A DNA stretch of 64,000 nucleotides from contig NZ_JDFF01000001.1 of NCBI RefSeq assembly GCF_000565015.1, forward strand, positions 1 through 64,000, written 5' to 3'. Of the stretch, positions 54,591-62,409 are shown piece after piece. The position numbers and the translations under genes are program-made. The notes under the pieces were generated by a model. The model was not told where the DNA came from, searched no databases, and saw only the letters and a program-made list of their open reading frames with translations. How positions within the stretch are numbered: position 1 is the first letter of the stretch; each line of letters begins with the position of its first letter. Source of the DNA: Porphyromonas catoniae ATCC 51270 (lineage in GTDB: Bacteria > Bacteroidota > Bacteroidia > Bacteroidales > Porphyromonadaceae).

Positions 54591-55901
54591 TTATTGCCCG
54601 ATCTGAAGCAGCGTAAAACCTGCCTCCACAGGCTCTCGGTCGAAGACATTCCGCCCATCGATCAGTAGGGGCTCTCGCACCGAGCGTCGTAGCACTTCCC
54701 ACGTAGGCATGCGGAACGCTTTCCATTCGGTCACGTGGAAGATAGCGTCTACATCCAGCGCAGAGCTGTACAGATCTTCGGCGTAGCGAACACGCTGCCC
54801 TAGGTAACGGCGGGCTTCGTCCATCGCCACGGGATCAAAAACCGCCACCTCGCAACCTGCTTGTAGCAACGATTCAATCAAAACTACCGAAGGTGCCTGG
54901 CGCATATCGTCCGTCTCTGGCTTAAACGCCAATCCCCAGACGGCCACCTTGCGTCCCTTGACCTGCCCGCCGTAATGTACCACGAACTTCTCGAAGAGGA
55001 CGTGCTTCTGCGCTTCATTCACCGCCTCCACGGCCTCGAGGATTTGCATCCGCGAGCCATGCTCACGGGCGGTTTGGATAAAGGCCTGCACATCCTTCGG
55101 GAAGCACGACCCGCCATAGCCACAGCCCGCATAAAGGAATTTGCTCCCAATGCGTGCATCGGCACCCATGCCCTTACGCACCTCGGAGACGTTCGCCCCG
55201 ACAGCTTCGCACAGGCGTGCGACCTCGTTCATGAAGCTGATGCGTGTGGCCAGCATGGCGTTGGCAGCATACTTCGTCATCTCGGCCGAAGGGATGTCCA
55301 TGAAGAGCACACGGAAGTTGTTTAGCAGGATGGGCTTATACAAACGGGTCATTAGCTCCTTGGCTCGCTCGGTATTCACACCGACAACGACCCGATCGGG
55401 CATCATGAAGTCACGAATGGCGTTACCTTCCTTGAGGAACTCGGGGTTTGACGCCACATCGAACGGGATGCTGACACCACGCTGCCTCTGTTGCTCGGCA
55501 ATCACTGCTTGTACCTTTTGCCACGTACCCACCGGCACTGTGCTCTTCGTCACTACGAGGCAGTAGTCCGTCATTGCCTCCCCGATGGCTCGAGCTACGG
55601 AGAGCACATGTCGTAGGTCAGCCGAGCCATCCTCGTCGGGTGGCGTGCCCACAGCACTGAAGACAATCTCTACGTGCGGTAGGACGTCAGCGATAGACGT
55701 ACCAAAGTGTAAGCGTCCAGCCTCCGTGCCTTGGCGCACCAGCTCCTCCAGCCCAGGTTCGTAAATGGGAATGATGCCCCGACGTAGCCCATCAATCTTC
55801 TCTGCGTCCACATCGACGCAGAAGACCTCCACGCCCAGCGAAGCAAAGCACGCCGCACTGACCAGACCGACGTAGCCAATACCAACGATAGCAATACGCA
55901 T
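54591..55901 (-). CDS. ugd: UDP-glucose 6-dehydrogenase
   Basis: The enzyme oxidizes UDP-glucose to UDP-glucuronate for capsule or LPS sugars. The 436-residue protein has the N-terminal Rossmann motif IVGIGYVGLVSAACFA (residues 4-19) and VTKSTVPVGT near 121. The catalytic cysteine is in GCGYGGSCFPKDV near 260, and the C-terminal UDP-binding domain includes VAVWGLAFKPETDDMRQAPS. It is followed on the minus strand by family C repeats. A HIT-family gene ends 8 bp upstream. Confidence 0.93.
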   Translation of the reverse strand: MRIAIVGIGYVGLVSAACFASLGVEVFCVDVDAEKIDGLRRGIIPIYEPGLEELVRQGTEAGRLHFGTSIADVLPHVEIVFSAVGTPPDEDGSADLRHVLSVARAIGEAMTDYCLVVTKSTVPVGTWQKVQAVIAEQQRQRGVSIPFDVASNPEFLKEGNAIRDFMMPDRVVVGVNTERAKELMTRLYKPILLNNFRVLFMDIPSAEMTKYAANAMLATRISFMNEVARLCEAVGANVSEVRKGMGADARIGSKFLYAGCGYGGSCFPKDVQAFIQTAREHGSRMQILEAVEAVNEAQKHVLFEKFVVHYGGQVKGRKVAVWGLAFKPETDDMRQAPSVVLIESLLQAGCEVAVFDPVAMDEARRYLGQRVRYAEDLYSSALDVDAIFHVTEWKAFRMPTWEVLRRSVREPLLIDGRNVFDREPVEAGFTLLQIGQ

Positions 55902-55909
55902 AGCAGGGA

Positions 55910-56302
55910 CTAGTGATTAGCTTTGCGCAGAGCCTCGGCAATGCGCTCCATCTCCTCCTTCGGTAGCTGGAGCTTGTGCTTCAGATCAATATCCCCCTCG
56001 GTGTTGATTGGGACCAAATGGATGTGTGCGTGATTTACCTCCAAGCCAAGCACAAGCACAGCCACCTTACGACAAGCCGTGACATCCTGAATGCGCCGAG
56101 CCACCTGCTTAGCAAAAGCTATCATGCGACCAAGGTATTCATCGTCCAAATCAAAGAGATAGTCTACCTCCTGCTTCGGGACAACGAGGGTGTGGGCGGG
56201 CTGAACGGGGTTGATGTCAAGGAAAGCGTAGAAATCCTCGCTTTCTGCCACCTTGTATGAGGGAATCTCACCCTCAATGATGCGTGTGAAGAGCGTTGCC
56301 AT
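55910..56302 (-). CDS. HIT-family nucleotide-binding hydrolase
   Basis: The 130-residue protein has the histidine triad NHAHIHLVPI near residue 95 and the N-terminal FTRIIEGEIPSYKVAES typical of HINT-type purine nucleoside phosphoramidases. It lies 8 bp before ugd and 27 bp after greA, so it is probably cotranscribed with both. The physiological substrate is unknown. Confidence 0.93.
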   Translation of the reverse strand: MATLFTRIIEGEIPSYKVAESEDFYAFLDINPVQPAHTLVVPKQEVDYLFDLDDEYLGRMIAFAKQVARRIQDVTACRKVAVLVLGLEVNHAHIHLVPINTEGDIDLKHKLQLPKEEMERIAEALRKANH

Positions 56303-56329
56303 AGTAAGGACAGTCCTTCGAAGGACAAG

Positions 56330-56800
56330 CTAAATGGAAATATCCAGTATCTCAAAGGTCAGGAGACCACCGGGTGTCTGTACCTCGGCAACGTCCCCGA
56401 CTTTCTTTCCTATGAGCCCCTTAGCGATTGGGGTGTTCACGGAGATTTTCTTTTCCTTCAAGTTCGCCTCCTGATCCGAGACGAGTGTGTAGGTAAGCTC
56501 CGCCCCTGTCTTGACATTGCGTATGGTTACCTTCGTCAGGATCTGTACGCTGTCGGTGGAGAGGCGTGACTCGTCGATGATACGAGCATTTGCCAGCGTT
56601 GCTTTGAGCTGCGCAATCTTACCCTCGAGTAGTCCCTGCGCTTCTTTGGCAGCATCATACTCTGCGTTCTCAGATAGATCGCCCTTGTCACGAGCCTCGG
56701 CAATCTGGCGTGAGATCTCGGGGCGATGAACTGCTTCGAGTTCGTTGATCTCAGCTACGAGCTTGTCGTAGCCAGCTTGGGTCATATAGTTGTATGCCAT
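56330..56800 (-). CDS. greA: Transcription elongation factor GreA
   Basis: GreA rescues backtracked RNA polymerase by stimulating transcript cleavage. From the ATG at 56798-56800 it has 156 residues. It has the N-terminal coiled coil with acidic tip GDLSENAEYDAAKEAQ (about residues 40-56) and the C-terminal FKBP-like domain (ISVNTPIAKGLIGKKVGDVAEV). The frame extends to 56905 without family similarity. A TACCTTTG box lies upstream. Confidence 0.94.
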   Translation of the reverse strand: MAYNYMTQAGYDKLVAEINELEAVHRPEISRQIAEARDKGDLSENAEYDAAKEAQGLLEGKIAQLKATLANARIIDESRLSTDSVQILTKVTIRNVKTGAELTYTLVSDQEANLKEKKISVNTPIAKGLIGKKVGDVAEVQTPGGLLTFEILDISI

Positions 56801-56884
56801 ATTGGGTAGTAGGAGGATGAACCTCCTTTTAGTTTGAAGCCAGCCCCAGAGAGGAGCAGGCTGTATCCATATTTTCGCTACAAT

Positions 56885-56925
56885 AGCGAACCCTACTCCA
56901 GCCATTAGCTGTCGTAGGGTTCGCT
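56885..56925 (-). terminator. Hairpin after tilS, overlapping the greA leader
   Basis: A 12-bp perfect stem (56885-56896 with 56914-56925) lies 18 bp beyond the tilS stop. It begins at about the predicted greA transcription start, so it could end tilS transcripts and also form in the greA leader. Confidence 0.55.
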
Positions 56926-56927
56926 CA

Positions 56928-56935
56928 CAAAGGTA
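56928..56935 (-). promoter_or_regulatory. -7 box (TACCTTTG) for greA
   Basis: The minus-strand TACCTTTG sits between the tilS stop and greA, predicting a leader of about 120 nt that includes the hairpin at 56885-56925. Confidence 0.5.
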
Positions 56936-56942
56936 CGATAAA

Positions 56943-58493
56943 TTATTGTAAAGGAGAGACAGGTAGGATGAGCCTCAGACGCAGGAGGGTCTTCGTCCGA
57001 GGAGTAAGGCAATACCGTCTGTCAGCTAACCGCCCTACAAGCCAAAGGATCTCATCTTCCTTGCAGACAACGAGTGCTACCTCTCGCTCCTGATGAGTGT
57101 ATTTCCCGTCGATGAAGATACGGCGCAGGAGCTTTCGCCCCTTCATGCCGTAGGGATAGAGAGCATCTCCTGCTCTTCGTCTACGGATATGGAGCTCGGT
57201 AGTGGCAAGAGCCTCGTAATCAAATACGGCCTCGTTGGAGGAAAGAGGGAGCAAGCTCTCATAAGGCTGAGGACAAGGCTCGATTGTCCATTCCAGCACA
57301 GCCACCCCTACCCCTAACTCTGGGGAGACCTCAACAGATGGGAAGGAATGCTCGAGAGAAATTGACAAGGAGGCTTCTTCATCAGTTAAGGACAAATCCC
57401 CTAGAGGAAGCAACGGTGTAGAGGGAGATAGCGACGATGAGGCTAAACGAGAAGATCGCATGTCTCCCCAAGGAAGGACAAGCCTCCCATCCATAGATAT
57501 ATCTAGCGTAGCGACGAAGGACTCTTGCTCCTCTCCTCGAGGACGAAGCTCTAGATACTGGCTTGCCCGAATAAGCGTGTACTGAGGAGAAAAAAAGCGA
57601 GCACCAGCAGATCCCTCACGAAGATTGGAGGCTATCTCAAGCAGAACATCCCGGGAAAAGCCATAGGGTCGCAACAGCTCGAAAAGGAGGGTCTCGGGGG
57701 AAGGTGAGGCTAGGATACCTGCTATCTCTATCCCTCGCTCTCCAAGCAACTCGGCACGGTAACGCTCTATATGCTCTAAGAAGAGTGCCTCTACCCCACG
57801 AAGGTTATCAATGGTACGTAGGGCGACACTGCGAAAGGAAGGGTTCAACTCCTCCAGTGTAGGCAGGAGGCGATGGCGAATGAAGTTACGCCGATAGCGT
57901 ACGTCTTCATTGGTACTGTCTTCACGGAACGCTTGCCCGAGGGACTGAAGGTAGTCCAAGACAAGTGCCCTCGGACAGTCCATCAAGGGACGAATAATCC
58001 CCTCCTCTCTTTTCAGGTAAGGCATCCCACTCAACCCCCTTAGCCCCGTCCCCATGGATAGATTAAGAAGCAGAGTCTCTATCTGGTCATCTGCATTATG
58101 GGCAACGGCAATCAGAGTAGGACTCTTCGCTTCTTTTCTCAGGGAAGCAAACCAGCCATAGCGTAGCTCTCTTGCCGCCATCTCCAGAGACATTCCTCCG
58201 TGAGATTGCGCGTAGGCACGAGTGTCAAATCGCTGGACATAAAGGGGTAAGTGGTGTGTGGTAGCTAGAGCTCGAACGAACGCCTCATCTCCATCGCTCT
58301 CCTCTGCTCTCAAGGAAAAGTTGCAGTGCAGGAGCGTCACTTGCTCCGCATAGCCTAGAGCAAGAAAAGCCATCAGTAGGGCTACAGAATCTGCACCCCC
58401 ACTGATGGCAAGGTATATCTGCTCCTGCCCGCTAGGCAGGAGCTGGTGAAAGCGAATCGTCTCTGCGACCCGTGCTACGAGCCGATGAGACAT
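56943..58493 (-). CDS. tilS: tRNA(Ile)-lysidine synthase
   Basis: TilS converts C34 of the AUA-reading tRNA-Ile to lysidine. From the ATG at 58491-58493 it has 516 residues. The PP-loop motif ISGGADSVALL is at residues 30-40. Other landmarks are CNFSLRAEESDGDEAFVR near 58, VAHNADDQIETLLLNLSMGTG near 128 and RRNFIRHRLLP near 200. The C-terminal substrate-binding domain (RRRAGDALYPYGMKGRKLLRRIFID) is complete. The upstream start at 58523 would overlap the zinc-ribbon gene, so it is not chosen. Confidence 0.93.
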   Translation of the reverse strand: MSHRLVARVAETIRFHQLLPSGQEQIYLAISGGADSVALLMAFLALGYAEQVTLLHCNFSLRAEESDGDEAFVRALATTHHLPLYVQRFDTRAYAQSHGGMSLEMAARELRYGWFASLRKEAKSPTLIAVAHNADDQIETLLLNLSMGTGLRGLSGMPYLKREEGIIRPLMDCPRALVLDYLQSLGQAFREDSTNEDVRYRRNFIRHRLLPTLEELNPSFRSVALRTIDNLRGVEALFLEHIERYRAELLGERGIEIAGILASPSPETLLFELLRPYGFSRDVLLEIASNLREGSAGARFFSPQYTLIRASQYLELRPRGEEQESFVATLDISMDGRLVLPWGDMRSSRLASSSLSPSTPLLPLGDLSLTDEEASLSISLEHSFPSVEVSPELGVGVAVLEWTIEPCPQPYESLLPLSSNEAVFDYEALATTELHIRRRRAGDALYPYGMKGRKLLRRIFIDGKYTHQEREVALVVCKEDEILWLVGRLADRRYCLTPRTKTLLRLRLILPVSPLQ

Positions 58494-58497
58494 AGAG

Positions 58498-59370
58498 CTA
58501 GGGGTGCTGGTGAGCCTCCTCAATCAGCTCAGGATCGACCAAGATACGTCCGCAGTACTCGCAGACAATGATCTTCTTGTGGAGCTTCAGGTCTACCTGA
58601 CGCTGGGGGGGAATTTTATTGAAGCAACCTCCGCAAGCATCGCGGTCAATCGGAACAACAGCCAGTCCATTACGGGCTCCTTCACGGATACGGCTAAAGG
58701 CATGAAGCAGACGCTCCTCAATCCCTTCCTCTAAGCTGATGGCCTCTGCTCGTAGAGCTTCCTCCTCTTGCTTGGTTTCGTTCTTGATACGTGCTAGCTC
58801 CTCCTGCTTGGCCTCTAGGGCGGTACGTCGCTCAGCAATCGTGGACTTCAGTTCAGAGATGCGCTCGGAGCGTTGCTGGAGATCTACGTTCCCCTCGTTG
58901 ATACGCTTCTGCGAAAGCTCAATCTCAAGACCCTGAAACTCTATTTCCTTCGCTAGGTTATCGTACTCACGGTTATTCTTGACGTTGTTAAGCTGTTCCT
59001 TGTAGCGCTGGATCTTCTCCTCTGCGTCTACGATACGAGCCTTCTCGGTGGCAATACCTTGCTTCTGACGTTTGTTGTCCTCCTCGAGGTGCTTTAGACG
59101 TGTCTCCATGCCAGCTAGCTCATCCTCTAGGTCTTGTACCTCCAAGGGGAGCTCGCCACGCAGGGTCTTGATGTGGTCGATCTTCGTATAGGTCTCTTGT
59201 AGACGGCTCAGAGCAATGAGCTTATCTGCCACACCAGGATCACGAGGGACGCTAGTAGGCTCTACGACAGCTTGCTCTACGACAGGCTTTGCCTTTGCCT
59301 TGCTGGTCGTAGCCTTCTTCGCTGGTTTCTTTGCTGTCGTTGTAGTCTTTTTCGTTGTTTCTTTCGCCAT
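58498..59370 (-). CDS. Coiled-coil protein with C4 zinc ribbon (CT398-like)
   Basis: The 290-residue protein has a Lys/Ala/Thr-rich N-terminus, a long coiled coil (about residues 55-215) and a C-terminal zinc ribbon: CGGCFNKIPPQRQV followed by CEYCGRILVDPEL. This is the family of CT398-like proteins, often next to Nif3-type genes. Its role is not well defined. It lies between nif3 and tilS (10 and 4 bp gaps), so the three are one operon. Confidence 0.9.
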   Translation of the reverse strand: MAKETTKKTTTTAKKPAKKATTSKAKAKPVVEQAVVEPTSVPRDPGVADKLIALSRLQETYTKIDHIKTLRGELPLEVQDLEDELAGMETRLKHLEEDNKRQKQGIATEKARIVDAEEKIQRYKEQLNNVKNNREYDNLAKEIEFQGLEIELSQKRINEGNVDLQQRSERISELKSTIAERRTALEAKQEELARIKNETKQEEEALRAEAISLEEGIEERLLHAFSRIREGARNGLAVVPIDRDACGGCFNKIPPQRQVDLKLHKKIIVCEYCGRILVDPELIEEAHQHP

Positions 59371-59380
59371 TGTAATTGTG

Positions 59381-60478
59381 CTAAAGCACTGTTATAGGGT
59401 TCGAGTCTAGCTCGCTTTGATAGACCGCAAAGTTAGCTATTTTCTCTGAGATGACTTGGGCAAAGAGCTGGGAGGCAATTCGCTCGCTCTCATAGTGACC
59501 GACTGTGACGAGGACGGGAGCGCCCTCGCAGTCGAAGTAGTCGTTATACTTTGCCTCGCCCGTGATGAAGATATCGGCGCCTAGTGCCCGAGCCTTCCTC
59601 CAGAGGAATGCCCCTGCTCCCCCGCATAAGGCCACTCGGCTGACGCACTCCTTCGTCGTAACACTATAGCGTAGCTGTCGTGTATGAAAGTAGCTCTCTA
59701 CCTCGGAGAGGAAGGTGCGCAAGGGGAGAGGCTCTGGGAGATCCCCGATGATACCACTACCGGTAGTCCGATCCTGATTCTGCAGACCCACAAAGCTATA
59801 AGCGGGGGTCTCGTAGGGATGGGAGCGAAGGAGAGCCTCCTCCACACGGCTCTGAAGGTAGGCAGGCAAGACAACGCTCAACCGATCCTCTTGCTCTCTA
59901 TGTAGGGTACCCACTTGCCCTACAAAGGGCTGTGCACCATCGAGCGCACGAAACGTACCTTCGCCCTGAGAGCGGTAGCTACAGCTATCGTAAGCTCCTA
60001 GACGGCCTGCCCCTGCCTCCCAGAGAGCAGCTGAGACAGCCTCGGTATGGGCACGGGGAACAAAGGTCACCAGCTCCACGAGCAAATTTGGAGAAGGCTC
60101 TAGTACCCGCACCTGCTTGAGACCAAGGTCACGAGCCAGCAGGTAGTTCAGCCCCTCGGGGGCATTATCCGCCGAAGTGTGAGCAGCATAGATACTGATG
60201 CCATGTTGGAGGGCTAGGCGCACACACCGCTCGATATAGCTCGAGGTGCCGATGCGTTTCAGCCCCTTAAATAGGAGGGGGTGATGGGCTATAATGACAT
60301 TTGCTCCCCGCTCTATGGCCTCTTGGATAACAGCTTCGGTGACATCTACACAGCAGAGGACACCTGTAGCTACTGCCGAAGAATCCCCAACCTGAAGCCC
60401 ACAGTTGTCATAGCTCTCTTGCAGAGCCGAAGGAATCTTTGCCTCTAGGGCCTCCCATACCTCGTGTACTCGTATCAT
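59381..60478 (-). CDS. Nif3-like dinuclear metal centre protein
   Basis: The 365-residue protein is of the Nif3/YbgI (DUF34) type, which forms ring hexamers with a two-metal site. Metal ligands appear in NVIIAHHPLLFKG near residue 60, AAHTSADNAPEG near 97, and the C-terminal VGHYESER. A central insert domain (about residues 130-235) is typical of the longer Bacteroidota forms. It heads the nif3-zinc ribbon-tilS operon. The enzymatic activity of the family is still debated. Confidence 0.92.
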   Translation of the reverse strand: MIRVHEVWEALEAKIPSALQESYDNCGLQVGDSSAVATGVLCCVDVTEAVIQEAIERGANVIIAHHPLLFKGLKRIGTSSYIERCVRLALQHGISIYAAHTSADNAPEGLNYLLARDLGLKQVRVLEPSPNLLVELVTFVPRAHTEAVSAALWEAGAGRLGAYDSCSYRSQGEGTFRALDGAQPFVGQVGTLHREQEDRLSVVLPAYLQSRVEEALLRSHPYETPAYSFVGLQNQDRTTGSGIIGDLPEPLPLRTFLSEVESYFHTRQLRYSVTTKECVSRVALCGGAGAFLWRKARALGADIFITGEAKYNDYFDCEGAPVLVTVGHYESERIASQLFAQVISEKIANFAVYQSELDSNPITVL

Positions 60479-60514
60479 AAACTGCTGTTTCTAGTCCTTC
60501 TTTATTTTCACCCC

Positions 60515-60522
60515 CAAAGGTA
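60515..60522 (-). promoter_or_regulatory. -7 box (TACCTTTG) for the nif3 operon
   Basis: The minus-strand TACCTTTG lies 36 bp before the nif3 start. Array B4 begins 79 bp upstream of it. Confidence 0.55.
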
Positions 60523-60600
60523 GCTAATTTTCCCTCGTACCTTCAGCTCCTTTCCCTACCTCTCCATGCCTGCCATACAGTCACTAATATATCCCTAAAG

Positions 60601-60686
60601 AGGTTACCCCGATACCTCTCCATAGGTACCCTCAGTACCTCAGAGAAGGTATACCCGATACCTCAGAGGAGGTACCGAGGATACCT
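60601..60686. repeat. Family B palindromic array B4
   Basis: Four units start at 60601, 60624, 60647 and 60670 (exact 23-bp period). All keep AGGT at the left and TACCT at the right, so this is the least decayed family B copy. It sits between the PepSY gene terminator and the nif3 promoter. Confidence 0.92.
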
Positions 60687-60750
60687 CCTAGCAACCAGAG
60701 ACAGTATCATAGGACGAGCCCACCCGATAGGATCGGCAGAGAAAAAAGTA

Positions 60751-60789
60751 TCCCCGAGACTTAGCCTACACGCAAGCTAAACCTCGGGG
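60751..60789 (-). terminator. Intrinsic terminator of the ddl-acyltransferase-PepSY unit
   Basis: A two-part stem (outer CCCCGAG/CTCGGGG, inner TTAGC/GCTAA) is followed on the minus strand by TACTTTTTTCTC. It is 37 bp after the stop at 60826. Confidence 0.8.
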
Positions 60790-60825
60790 GAAGGGAAAAG
60801 TAATGGGAGGGAGCGGGGCTACCGA

Positions 60826-62409
60826 CTAGGAGGTAGTTTCGCTGGAGGAGGGAGGTTGCTCGGCCTTGCGCTTGCGCCTTCGTGAGCGAAGCCCCGTGAC
60901 GAGGACAATGATAGATGCCAAGCCAAGGAAGAAGATAAAGAGGTCCGTCCCCCACTTACCCAAGAAGGGCTTATAGAGGCGACCTGCATGGAGCTCTAGC
61001 GCAGCCTGCCAGAGGGAGAAAGGCATACGGTTCAGTTCGCTGGGCTGGGGAGTAAAAGCCGTCTGCTGAGCCTTGTCCTCGCCCTTATCCGTACGTCTTA
61101 CCGCCCCCTTGTCGTAGAGGAAGACGAGGTCTTGCTCTGCATTTTCCCCTGCAAGTAGCCCAGAGACAGCGTAGGTGCCTACGGGTCGCCCCATCTTCAC
61201 CTCACGGATTACCTCGTGGGTGAAGTAATTGCGGACAGCATCAGGATGTCCAGGACGCACCTCAAAGAGTCCCGTGAATGATCCCATGAGCCAAGAGCCG
61301 TCAGGTCGCTGGGCGAAGGCATTGATCCCCATTGGACTGATCTGTGGCTGGTAGATCCACTTCTCGGGCTTCGCGGTAAAGGAGGAGAGGGTGAAGAAGC
61401 CTTCACTCGTAGAGAGAAGCCACGAGCCGTTCACCTCGTCATATCGGATGGCTCTAAGGCGATCAAACCAAGGGTTATCGCTGTAGAGTGGGCTGAAGCT
61501 ATTGGGTCTAGCCTCGGTGAAGATGAGGGGAAGCATCATAGGAGGACGCAGTAGCCAGCCCGTAACGAAGACAAAGAGAACGATGTAGAAGAGCTTAGTG
61601 CCAAGCCTCTTATGTAGCTTGAAATGGAAGGAGAGTTTCCGAGAGAGACGTTGCTTGGCCTCTGAGGCCTTCTTCGTCCCTCGCTTATTCTTCTTCCCCA
61701 TCAGCCTATGACTATACAGAGAGTAGAAGATCCCCGTCAGACACAGCGCCATCACCAGCAGACCGATGAAGTCCACTATGAGGCGACCTGCTAGACCGAA
61801 GTACTCTCCACTATGTAGCGCCCACACAATCTGGAAGAGCAGGATGCGCCCGGTATATCCATCGGGCTTGCCCAGCTCGTAGGTCGTCCATTCGGGGCTA
61901 GATAGGGAGCGTGTATAGAGGAGCGAACGGCTAAGGAGCAGTACACTGTCCCCACGGATCTGCAGGTCAGCTAGTCGCCCCTGTACGGAGGAAGGCATAG
62001 GTTGCTGCTCCCATCGCTCCCCCGAGCTATCGAGTCTATAGAGACGATACTGCGAGGCTACCCAGATTCGACCCTCTCGGTCTCGTGCCATCGACATGAT
62101 CTTGGCTTCATCCCCACCCTTGACAAAGCCCTTATCGAGGCGTACCGCAGGTGCCGACAGCGCGCTATCGGTGCGCCATACCCCAACCCCTCCATAGATA
62201 TAGGCAAGGCTATCAGAGCGCAACACCCCTCGGACAGCACCATTATTCCAATGATCGAAGAGGTAGCCCTTCGGGAGCAGAGTACGGGGGACATCTACCT
62301 GCTGCAGCAGGTCACGATGGTTGAGGATAACCCCAGAGAGGGCAGCGAGGAAGAGGAGGAAACAAAGGGGGATGCCTAGGTACTTGTGTAGCTTCTTAGC
62401 TCGGATCAT
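60826..62409 (-). CDS. PepSY-associated transmembrane protein
   Basis: The 527-residue inner membrane protein begins KKLHKYLGIPLCFLLFLAALSGVILNH, the typical first helix and conserved motif of PepSY-TM proteins. Further helices lie near residues 190-235, 270-300 and 490-510. The large loops contain repeated W-I/V-x-S strands (IWVASQYRLYRLD, WIYQPQISPMGI) suggesting a propeller-like sensor or binding domain. Relatives are often tied to iron uptake or ferric reduction. It overlaps the preceding acyltransferase gene by 14 bases. Confidence 0.82.
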   Translation of the reverse strand: MIRAKKLHKYLGIPLCFLLFLAALSGVILNHRDLLQQVDVPRTLLPKGYLFDHWNNGAVRGVLRSDSLAYIYGGVGVWRTDSALSAPAVRLDKGFVKGGDEAKIMSMARDREGRIWVASQYRLYRLDSSGERWEQQPMPSSVQGRLADLQIRGDSVLLLSRSLLYTRSLSSPEWTTYELGKPDGYTGRILLFQIVWALHSGEYFGLAGRLIVDFIGLLVMALCLTGIFYSLYSHRLMGKKNKRGTKKASEAKQRLSRKLSFHFKLHKRLGTKLFYIVLFVFVTGWLLRPPMMLPLIFTEARPNSFSPLYSDNPWFDRLRAIRYDEVNGSWLLSTSEGFFTLSSFTAKPEKWIYQPQISPMGINAFAQRPDGSWLMGSFTGLFEVRPGHPDAVRNYFTHEVIREVKMGRPVGTYAVSGLLAGENAEQDLVFLYDKGAVRRTDKGEDKAQQTAFTPQPSELNRMPFSLWQAALELHAGRLYKPFLGKWGTDLFIFFLGLASIIVLVTGLRSRRRKRKAEQPPSSSETTS

